Source of the DNA: an uncultured Actinomyces sp.
GTDB lineage: Bacteria > Actinomycetota > Actinomycetes > Actinomycetales > Actinomycetaceae
NCBI GenBank assembly: GCA_916719935.1
Contig: CAKAPY010000036.1
Coordinates: 1-9,905 of the forward strand
Reading direction: 5' to 3'
Length of the DNA stretch: 9,905 bases
A model generated the notes under the pieces. The model made no database searches. It was given only the letters and a program-made list of their open reading frames with translations, and was not told the DNA's origin. Positions 1 to 6,826 of the stretch are shown in pieces. Position numbers and translations under genes: made by a program. The stretch's first letter is position 1; every line of letters starts with the position of its first letter.

Positions 1-807
1 ACGGGAAAGACCGCTCTTGCTCGCGCGATCGCAGCAACAATTGCTGGCACGCACTCTCGTATTCAATTCACCCCCGATATGCTCCCTGCTGATATTACGG
101 GCGTGAATGTCTACGACCAGAAGAACAATGAGTGGCACTTCCGTTCCGGTCCGATCTTCGCCTCTATCGTCCTTGCCGATGAGATCAACCGTGCCTCGCC
201 GAAGACCCAGTCGGCTCTCCTTGAGGTCATGGAAGAAGCACAGGTGACGGTTGATGGCGTCACCCATGCTGCGCCTCGCCCCTTCATGGTTATCGCGACG
301 CAGAACCCGGTGGAACAAGCTGGAACCTACCCGTTGCCTGAAGCGCAGCTCGACCGCTTCTTGATGAAGGCCTCGGTCGGCTACCCCTCGCGCGCGGCAA
401 TGGCTGAAATCCTTGATGGCTCCGCAGCCCCAGACCGTTCCAAGCGTCTCAAGCCGCTTCTTGAGAGCGGACAGGTGGTTCGCCTTTCTGAACTCGCCGC
501 GCAGACGCACACGGAGCGCGCAGTGTTGGATTATGTTGCAGCTCTTGCCGAGGCCACGCGCGACGATGATTCCGCTACCTTGGGTGTCTCGACCCGTGGT
601 GCTATCGGTATGGTTCGCTGTGCACGAGTATGGGCCGCAGCTCAGGGCCGTCACTTCGTGCTTCCCGATGACATCAAGGCCTTGGCAGCTCCAGTGTGGG
701 CACACCGAATTGTTGTCGATCCCGACGCGGCCTTCTCCGGTGCAACCGCTCAAGGCGTTATCGCGCGTGCTCTTTCCTCCGTCCCCGCCCCGGCGGTGAG
801 CGCCTGA
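1..807 (+). CDS. moxR: MoxR-family AAA+ ATPase, 5' end cut by window
   Basis: This is the C-terminal 268 residues of a MoxR-type AAA+ ATPase; its reading frame is open to base 1. MoxR ATPases are cytoplasmic chaperone-like proteins thought to help mature or activate partner complexes, often ones with DUF58 or von Willebrand A proteins. Visible residue 1 starts inside the Walker A motif (TGKT). The Walker B motif follows (LADEIN, about 58-63), then sensor 1 (VIATQNP, about 97-103) and the family segment EAQLDRF (about 114-120) holding the probable arginine finger. The rest is the AAA lid (STRGAI, then GRHFVLPDDIKALAAPVWAH). Full-length relatives are about 320-350 residues, so roughly 50-80 N-terminal residues lie outside the window. 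It is followed after 42 nt by the DUF58 gene, the classic MoxR partner. The motifs that can be seen are intact, so it is probably an active ATPase; its client is not shown by the sequence. Confidence 0.95.
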   Translation, partial: TGKTALARAIAATIAGTHSRIQFTPDMLPADITGVNVYDQKNNEWHFRSGPIFASIVLADEINRASPKTQSALLEVMEEAQVTVDGVTHAAPRPFMVIATQNPVEQAGTYPLPEAQLDRFLMKASVGYPSRAAMAEILDGSAAPDRSKRLKPLLESGQVVRLSELAAQTHTERAVLDYVAALAEATRDDDSATLGVSTRGAIGMVRCARVWAAAQGRHFVLPDDIKALAAPVWAHRIVVDPDAAFSGATAQGVIARALSSVPAPAVSA

Positions 808-835
808 ACATGCGCATCAAGGAAGTCCAAGGCGT

Positions 836-844
836 GAAGGTGGG
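836..844 (+). promoter_or_regulatory. Ribosome binding site that favours the GTG at 850
   Basis: The purine-rich run GAAGGTGGG lies just upstream of two candidate in-frame GTG codons, 844 and 850. Its GAAGG core ends 9 nt before GTG 850 but only 3 nt before GTG 844, and GTG 844 itself starts inside the purine run. Start 850, giving MAKHSAPK, is therefore preferred. Confidence 0.5.
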
Positions 845-849
845 TGATC

Positions 850-2289
850 GTGGCTAAGCATTCGGCTCCGAAAGCTCCTGCCGCTTCGCGTACCTCAGGT
901 TCGCGCCGCGGCGCAAAACGCCCCGGGGGAGAGCACCTTGAAAGCGGAAAACGTCGTCAGGGAAAACGCTCTTCTGCCAAACAAGGCGCAGGCTCAAAGG
1001 ATGCAAGCGCACGTTCGGCAAGGAGCTCAGTCTTCGCCTCGGCGCGCGCGAGTGTGAAGACAAGCGTGGGCGGACTCCGCCAGGGACTCTCGCGTTTTGC
1101 GCATTCTTTGGGGTCTGCTCCGGGTATGAAGTACCTGCGTCAAGCAGCTCGCTCGGTGACCTCGGTTGGCTGGGTTGTGCTCTTCTCAGCGCTCATCGCG
1201 GCCATCGTGTCTCGCGCTTTTGGTTGGGTCGAAGCCTTCTTCGTCGCCTGCGCATGCCTTCTTGCTTTCCTCATCGCCGTTGTGTGGGTGATTGTTCCTT
1301 CCCCTCACAAGGTTTCAGTGCGACTTCCACGTCAGCGCATTGTTGCTGGCCAAACCGCCGTTGGCGAGATCACCGCTGAAAATATGTCGGATCGCCGCGC
1401 GCGCTCCGGTCTCATCGAACTTCCAATTGCCTCATCTGCACTTCAATTCTTGGTTCCTCCTCTTCCGGGAAAGGGAGTCTGGAGTGAAGTGTTCTCTGTC
1501 GTTACCCACCGCCGAGGCCTGGTGACCGTTGGCCCCGCGCGCGCACTTCGCGCTGATCCTCTGGGTCTGATTCGTCGAATCGGCACGTGGTCGGAGCCGG
1601 TGACCCTATACGTCCACCCGAAGACCATTCGCGTTCCTTTCGATGCGACGGGTATCCACGCCGATGTTGAGGGTGTCACGACTGCGAAATTGTCATCCTC
1701 TGATGTTTCATTCCACGCGCTTCGTGATTATGTTCCCGGTGATGACCGTCGAAATGTCCACTGGCCAATGACCGCTCACACCGGGCGCCTTGTTGTTCGC
1801 CAGTTTGAGGAAACGCGACGTTCGCACCATTTGGTTGTTTTGGATACGCGTCTGGGACACTGGAATGACCGAGATTCTTTCGAAAACGCTGTATCGATTG
1901 CGGCTTCTTTGGTCGTTGCCGACATGGCCGCTTCTCGGACCGTGTCGTTGACGACCGCCACCGATTGGGTCACGACCAGTGCTGCAACGCGCATGCTCGA
2001 TGCGATGTGCGCAATTCATGACTCGGGTGAAGCTGATCTTATGGCGCGTCTGCGTGAGGCAATCGCTAAGCGTCCCGGTCTTTCGGTTGTCACGATCATT
2101 GCTGCGCCAACGGTTGATGACGATCAGGCTTCGCACCTGTTGAATGCCATTCCGGTTGATGTGCGCAGCGCGGTGGTTCGGGTTCGCCCCGGCCATCCGA
2201 AGCTGCGTCGTTTGAGCCACGGAACTTTGGCTGATTGCCCGACTCTTGAGGATCTTCCTCGCTTGGTTGCTGCGGGAGGTTTGGCCTGA
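850..2289 (+). CDS. DUF58-domain membrane protein with long basic N-terminus
   Basis: This DUF58 protein is 479 residues long from GTG 850; GTG 844 would add two residues. DUF58 proteins are usually encoded next to MoxR ATPases and are thought to be membrane-anchored partners with a von Willebrand A-like fold; their biochemical role is poorly defined. Residues 1-105 are rich in Lys, Arg, Ser and Ala (about 23 basic against 3 acidic residues) and look disordered. Two hydrophobic segments follow at about 106-122 and 128-149. The DUF58 signature is at about 291-318, with key parts LRDYVPGDDRRNVHW and GRLVVRQFE, followed by a hydrophobic strand ending in VVLD like the first strand of a vWA fold. 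Members more often begin their membrane segments near the N-terminus, so the basic extension is unusual. The stop codon overlaps the next start (TGATG), implying translational coupling with the transglutaminase-like gene. Family assignment is secure; function is inferred from the family only. Confidence 0.94.
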   Translation: MAKHSAPKAPAASRTSGSRRGAKRPGGEHLESGKRRQGKRSSAKQGAGSKDASARSARSSVFASARASVKTSVGGLRQGLSRFAHSLGSAPGMKYLRQAARSVTSVGWVVLFSALIAAIVSRAFGWVEAFFVACACLLAFLIAVVWVIVPSPHKVSVRLPRQRIVAGQTAVGEITAENMSDRRARSGLIELPIASSALQFLVPPLPGKGVWSEVFSVVTHRRGLVTVGPARALRADPLGLIRRIGTWSEPVTLYVHPKTIRVPFDATGIHADVEGVTTAKLSSSDVSFHALRDYVPGDDRRNVHWPMTAHTGRLVVRQFEETRRSHHLVVLDTRLGHWNDRDSFENAVSIAASLVVADMAASRTVSLTTATDWVTTSAATRMLDAMCAIHDSGEADLMARLREAIAKRPGLSVVTIIAAPTVDDDQASHLLNAIPVDVRSAVVRVRPGHPKLRRLSHGTLADCPTLEDLPRLVAAGGLA

Positions 2290-4817
2290 TGTCTCAAACC
2301 ACCACCGGTTTTCACCTGGGCGCCCGCGCCGGCTTCCAGATCTCTCGCCGAGGCCTGCCGGCCTGGTTCCTCATTGGTCTAGTTCTGCTTTTCCTTCCCA
2401 CCATTTGGGTTCACGAGGCCGTTTTTGGCTCATGGGTTGGCGTGCGCGCCGCTGCAGCCGGCGTTGCTGCGGGGCTTTTCGTCGCCTGGGCCTCGAGCTT
2501 CTGGCGCTGGGATTGGCTATCGACGATTGCTGGGCTGATCGCAGCTCACTTCCTTATTGGCGGTGTTGCGGCCTACCCCTCGACGACTTTCTACGGGCTT
2601 CCTACCCCACGCACCCTGCAGCTCTTGGTTTTGCAGGTGGTCTATGCGTGGAAGGACCTGCTGACAATCACCCCGCCGGCCTCGGCCTACGTCGGTCCAG
2701 CAATGGTCCCGTGGCTGAGCGGTCTGCTGTGCTCCTTCATCTCGGCGCTATTGGTGCTTCGCGCTGGGCGTGCAATTGCTGCAGTTATTCCCGTGGCCGT
2801 TATGGGAGTTATCGGTATTGCTTGGGGTAAGGGCGGTACCTTCCCGAATATTTGGCTGATCGCCGCATGGTGGGCACTTGCCTTGGCTTGGTGTGCATGG
2901 GCAGATCAGTACCGTCGACTCGAAGCTGGCTTGGATGTTCGTGTCGGTGGTGAAACTGCATCGGATACCTCAGCGACGCTGGGGGAGACCACTCAGGGCG
3001 GCTCGCAAGGAAGTATCCACCTGGGCCGCCAAATCGCCGGTGGCGCACTGGTCATTGCGGTTGTTGCCGCTGCCGCTATTCCGCTCACTAATGCCTACGG
3101 GCCGTGGTATACCCGCGTTGTGCTTCGCGATGTTGTCCAACCCCCCTTGGACGCGCGTCAGTATCCCTCTCCGCTGTCTGCTTTCCGTCACTACAACGTT
3201 GACTTGCAAGAGCAGAATTTGATCCACGTGGATGGCCTTCCAGAAGGCGCGCGCGTGCGTATCGGTGTCATGGATAGTTACGACGGTACGACCATGACAA
3301 TGAGTGCTCCGGGAACTGGTCCCTCCGATGGCTTTATTCACGTGGGGTCGACCTTCCCGCAGCAACAGGCTCCCGAAGGCAGCTCGTCTGCTCATATGAC
3401 CTTCACAACGTCGCAGCTCCTTGGCCCGTGGGTTCCGATCGTCGGTACGCCTTCGACCATGAATTTCGACCAATCGGCGTCAGCTTCCGGTACCCAGACG
3501 AACCAACAAGAGGGCAACCCGAACGCCGCTGTGGTGACTACGCTCTCTGACGGTCTCTACTACGACATGTGGGCGAATGCTGCACTTGCGACATCGAAGA
3601 ACGTTCAGGGCGGAACCATGGTGTATTCCATGGATTCAACGGTTGTTCCGATCTGGTCGGATGGCCAGCTGTCAGGAACCCGTGCTGTTCCCTATCGCGG
3701 CGGAGATAAAGGCGTTCCCGATTCGGTTCGTGATCTGGCAACTCAGACCTCAGCAGCCGAGCAGGGTGATCTTGCAAAGGCCCGCGCGATCGAGCGCTAC
3801 CTGAAAGAAAAAGGCTTCTACTCGAATGAAGACAACGCTCAGTCGCGCCCGGGTAACCGAGCAGACCGCCTGAGCCGCATGCTTGAAGGCGAGCAGATGA
3901 TCGGTGACGATGAGCAGTACTCCGTGCTCATGGCTCTGATGCTGCACAACCTCGGTATGAACGCCAGGGTCGTCATGGGCGCCTATCCGAATGAGTCGAA
4001 GGGCGGCGACGTCGATCTTCGCGGTTCGGATGTTCACGCTTGGGTTGAGGTCGAGTTCCAAGGAGTCGGTTGGGCAGTTTTCGACCCGACCCCGCCGCGC
4101 GACCAGGTGCCTCAAACCGATGTCCCGAAGCCGCGTTCTGTGCCGCGTCCTCAGGTTCTTCAACCGCCAGAGCCACCCGAACAGCCCGCGGAACTTCCCC
4201 CGACAACTACCGATCGTGGTTCAGACTCGAATGATGACTCGCGTCTGAAGATTCCGTGGCGAATCATTGCAACCGGTAGTGGAATTCTTGCGATCATCGC
4301 AATCCCACTTCTGGCTATTGTGTTGGCCAAGAGTCGCCGTACCAAGAAGCGTCGCTGGTCCGCGCCTCCGCAGGCACTGACAGGTTCATGGGACGAAGTT
4401 GTTGATCTCGCACGCGATGCCGGCGTTGTCGTGCCGACCGACCTTACACGTCAAGAGGCCGCGTGGATGCTCACGACGTCACCGTTGTGGCCAGCAAGCG
4501 CAGCCAAGAGCAGTAACTCAACCCCTCAGTGGTATGAATTTGGCGAAGAACTTCCCAGGCCTGTTCGTGTTGCTCGTTGGGCAGATACGGCTGATTTCTC
4601 TGGTGATGAGGTTCAGCCCGAACAAGCGACTGATTCCTGGCAGATTGTTGATGAGCTGACTCAGGAGCTGCGCGAAAATGCAACTCGTTGGACCCGGATT
4701 CGCCGTGCGCTTTCCTTGTCCTCACTCAGCGCGCGCTACCGCCAAAAGCACGGTGCTTCACCGATGGGTGTGCTTCGTCGCCGTCTTCGTCATCCCTTCA
4801 GAGGTAAGCAATCATGA
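2289..4817 (+). CDS. TgpA-like polytopic membrane protein with Cys-less transglutaminase-like domain
   Basis: This 842-residue protein has the TgpA layout. Residues 24-205 hold about six hydrophobic segments (DUF3488/TgpA_N-like), with another at about 249-267. A long extracytoplasmic region (about 268-655) contains a transglutaminase-like core at about 480-605. A linker rich in Pro, Gln and Glu (606-640) leads to a last membrane helix at about 656-680. The cytoplasmic tail (681-842) resembles DUF4129 (LTRQEAAWML, then the W-rich and RIRRALSLSSL segments). The core keeps the catalytic-type His (DVHAW, H583) and Asp (FDPTP, D599), but the position of the nucleophilic Cys reads GDDEQY, giving Asp at 541. 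It may therefore be a binding or structural domain and not a peptidase or transferase. A strong ribosome binding site (GGGAGGT, 2274-2280) sits 8 nt before ATG 2289, which overlaps the DUF58 stop by 1 nt. The stop overlaps the kinase start by 4 nt. The family call is firm; activity is doubtful. Confidence 0.93.
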   Translation: MSQTTTGFHLGARAGFQISRRGLPAWFLIGLVLLFLPTIWVHEAVFGSWVGVRAAAAGVAAGLFVAWASSFWRWDWLSTIAGLIAAHFLIGGVAAYPSTTFYGLPTPRTLQLLVLQVVYAWKDLLTITPPASAYVGPAMVPWLSGLLCSFISALLVLRAGRAIAAVIPVAVMGVIGIAWGKGGTFPNIWLIAAWWALALAWCAWADQYRRLEAGLDVRVGGETASDTSATLGETTQGGSQGSIHLGRQIAGGALVIAVVAAAAIPLTNAYGPWYTRVVLRDVVQPPLDARQYPSPLSAFRHYNVDLQEQNLIHVDGLPEGARVRIGVMDSYDGTTMTMSAPGTGPSDGFIHVGSTFPQQQAPEGSSSAHMTFTTSQLLGPWVPIVGTPSTMNFDQSASASGTQTNQQEGNPNAAVVTTLSDGLYYDMWANAALATSKNVQGGTMVYSMDSTVVPIWSDGQLSGTRAVPYRGGDKGVPDSVRDLATQTSAAEQGDLAKARAIERYLKEKGFYSNEDNAQSRPGNRADRLSRMLEGEQMIGDDEQYSVLMALMLHNLGMNARVVMGAYPNESKGGDVDLRGSDVHAWVEVEFQGVGWAVFDPTPPRDQVPQTDVPKPRSVPRPQVLQPPEPPEQPAELPPTTTDRGSDSNDDSRLKIPWRIIATGSGILAIIAIPLLAIVLAKSRRTKKRRWSAPPQALTGSWDEVVDLARDAGVVVPTDLTRQEAAWMLTTSPLWPASAAKSSNSTPQWYEFGEELPRPVRVARWADTADFSGDEVQPEQATDSWQIVDELTQELRENATRWTRIRRALSLSSLSARYRQKHGASPMGVLRRRLRHPFRGKQS

Positions 4818-6799
4818 CCCCCTCGGTTCCCTCTAGGCGTCTTCCTCCTCCCGAGCTTCCCGGTCACACGTGGCTGCGGGCGCTAGGCTCTGGAGGTTTT
4901 GCTGACGTTCACCTCTACCGTCAGGAGCTTCCTGCGCGTGAAGTTGCGGTGAAGGTTGCGCGCTCGGTGGGCGACCAGGTTGAGTACGCGCAAATCCGTC
5001 ACGAGGCCGACGTCATGACCTCCATCGCCGGCCACCCGGCTGTGGTGGAGCTCTATTCGATTGGGACTTCACCCGATGGTCGTCCCTATTTGGAAATGGA
5101 ATTCTGCCCGGTCGCAAACGTTGCCGAACAGGTACGTCGAATGCCGATGGCTGTCGATCGAGCACTTGATGTCGTGATTCGTTTGTGCGGTGGCGTTGAG
5201 ATGCTCCACCGTAATGGCTATGTCCATCGTGATATCAAGCCTGCGAACGTCATGTTCGACTCCTACAACTACCCGGTCTTGGGAGACTTCGGCGTTGCCT
5301 CTCGTATTGGAGCTTTGGAAAAAGGAAGCCTAGATGGCTTCTCGGTGCTCTGGGCTCCACCTGAACAGCACAATCGTTCCACCCACGCACATCCGACTCA
5401 GGATGTGTGGGCACTGGCAACAACCTTGTGGACATTCCTCAGCGGGCGTAGCCCATTCGAGGATCCGGTTGGTGACAATAGTGCTGCCTCGGTGGCTGCT
5501 CGAGTCTATGAGGGACGCATCCGTGGGCTTTCTCGCCCGGATGCCCCCAAGGAACTTGAGCGCGTTTTGCGCCACGCGATGCAGCTGGATCCCCGGAAGA
5601 GGACTGCCTCAGCGGCTGAACTGGGCCGCCAGCTTCAAGATATTCAGACCCTCATGGGACGCCCGGTCACCAAGATGGAGCTGCGTGACGGTAATACCGT
5701 AGGCAGTTTTGGGGCTCATGGCTCTTCGGCCGGCGCCGCTGATGACGCTGCGGCTTCGTGGGGGGCTGTCCAGGGTGAAAATTCCCCGAACGCGGCTCAA
5801 GATGAGGCGACCCGTCTGCGTGCGATGCCTTCAATCGATGCCGAGCGAACACGTTTGCGTGCGCCTTCCCTTGACTTGGGGCAGACTGCCGCTTCCTCCT
5901 CCGCCGAGGCCGCATCCCCTTCACCCGTATCCGTAACCAATCCGGTCAGCGGTAACGCCGCGGCAGGGAGTGCGTCCAGTGGAATGCAGTCTCAGCCCGT
6001 CGATGCCTCGCTTTCGGGTATGCAAGGCCCGACACCAACCTCGGAGAACCAGCAGGATTTCTCTGGTCTCCACCAGCAGGATGCATCTGCGGTTGGCGCA
6101 GCTAGTGAGCAATTTGGTGCCGGATATGCACCTGCCCCAGATTCGTGGCACGCTCCGGGACATACAACTCAAAATACCTTCGATACCGGCCACCCCTTGG
6201 GCTATCTCCCAGATGGTCGACGTTCGGGTCCGAAGAGGATCATCGCGATCATCGCCCTTGTCGTCATGGCAATGGTGGTTTTAGGCGCCGTGATTGTTGC
6301 AATGCTGACGGGGGGAGGCAGCATCATTGGGGTGGGGAATCAGACTGCTTCTCCTACGGCCTCGGCAAGTAGCTCTTCCACGCCAGGATCGCAGGGTGAA
6401 GACCCAATTGCTGTTCCTCCGCCCGCGGTTGACCAATTGGTTGCACGCGTGAATGGCGATGATATTCAGTGGAGTTGGAACGACCCAGCGATTGGGACCA
6501 CGTCGGCCGGGCATAGGCGTTATGTCTATACCGTTTCAAAACCGGGTGCGGATGATGCGGTTGCTGAGACACGCCAAAATGCGGTATCGGTAAAGGCTGT
6601 TCCCGGTGAAGTGTGTATCGAGGTCGTGTCAGTGGCCGAAAATGGGCGCGCCTCGCAGCCCACTAAGAACTGCGTGACAATTCCCGAAAATGGCAACGCT
6701 CAGAACCAAGAGGGCGATAAGAACCAGCAGGTTAATGGGCAGCAAGGAAATGGGCAGAACCCACAGGGCGACGCAAATACGAATAAAGAGCAGCACTAA
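4814..6799 (+). CDS. Membrane-anchored Ser/Thr protein kinase (PknB-type catalytic domain)
   Basis: This 661-residue eukaryotic-type kinase has a cytoplasmic catalytic domain, a disordered linker, one membrane helix and an outer domain. Kinase motifs are at residues 25-32 (GSGGFADV, P-loop), K47 (VAVK), E64 (helix C), 138-145 (HRDIKPAN), 158-160 (DFG) and 181-184 (APPE), so catalysis should be intact. The activation segment ends in GFSVLWAPPE and contains no Thr, unlike PknB. The linker (about 290-470) is rich in Ser, Ala, Gly and Gln and carries two copies of TRLRA near 333 and 346. The membrane helix is at about 475-498. The outer part has a Ser/Thr/Pro stretch, a compact beta-rich domain (about 536-625, two Cys at 601 and 620, possibly fibronectin III-like) and an Asn/Gln/Gly-rich tail. 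ATG 4814 overlaps the previous stop (ATGA), with AGAGGT at 4800-4805. It is the last gene of the operon and probably phosphorylates proteins of this locus; its substrate is unknown. Confidence 0.94.
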   Translation: MTPSVPSRRLPPPELPGHTWLRALGSGGFADVHLYRQELPAREVAVKVARSVGDQVEYAQIRHEADVMTSIAGHPAVVELYSIGTSPDGRPYLEMEFCPVANVAEQVRRMPMAVDRALDVVIRLCGGVEMLHRNGYVHRDIKPANVMFDSYNYPVLGDFGVASRIGALEKGSLDGFSVLWAPPEQHNRSTHAHPTQDVWALATTLWTFLSGRSPFEDPVGDNSAASVAARVYEGRIRGLSRPDAPKELERVLRHAMQLDPRKRTASAAELGRQLQDIQTLMGRPVTKMELRDGNTVGSFGAHGSSAGAADDAAASWGAVQGENSPNAAQDEATRLRAMPSIDAERTRLRAPSLDLGQTAASSSAEAASPSPVSVTNPVSGNAAAGSASSGMQSQPVDASLSGMQGPTPTSENQQDFSGLHQQDASAVGAASEQFGAGYAPAPDSWHAPGHTTQNTFDTGHPLGYLPDGRRSGPKRIIAIIALVVMAMVVLGAVIVAMLTGGGSIIGVGNQTASPTASASSSSTPGSQGEDPIAVPPPAVDQLVARVNGDDIQWSWNDPAIGTTSAGHRRYVYTVSKPGADDAVAETRQNAVSVKAVPGEVCIEVVSVAENGRASQPTKNCVTIPENGNAQNQEGDKNQQVNGQQGNGQNPQGDANTNKEQH

Positions 6800-6826
6800 C
6801 TACTCTGAAATTCGACAAAGGTCGGT
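6800..6826. other. Convergent intergenic gap between kinase gene and mycP
   Basis: Only 27 nt separate the two converging stop codons. The gap holds a weak inverted repeat, CGAC-AAAG-GTCG, at about 6813-6824 with a 4-bp stem and no T-run on either side. I do not call a terminator here. Transcripts from the two operons would probably overlap. Confidence 0.6.

Noticed and set aside
810..857. A 15-codon ATG frame (MRIKEVQGVKVGDRG) between moxR and the DUF58 gene that overlaps the DUF58 start
   Set aside because: It is very short, has no clear ribosome binding site, and could arise by chance. It might aid coupling, but the sequence alone does not support a gene.
1708..2220. A 170-codon open frame on the minus strand opposite the DUF58 gene
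   Set aside because: It lies wholly inside a confident gene, its translation has no recognisable domain and its composition is typical of an antisense shadow.
2246..2830. A 194-codon plus-strand frame overlapping the start of the TgpA-like gene
   Set aside because: It is out of frame with the clear polytopic membrane protein and its Arg/Cys/Trp-rich translation looks like frame-shifted coding sequence.
2970..3473. A 167-codon open frame on the minus strand opposite the TgpA-like gene
   Set aside because: It is a shadow of a well supported gene, Arg- and His-rich, with no motifs and no ribosome binding site.
6813..6824. Small inverted repeat CGAC-AAAG-GTCG as a bidirectional terminator
   Set aside because: The stem is only 4 bp and no T-run follows on either strand, so it is too weak to call.
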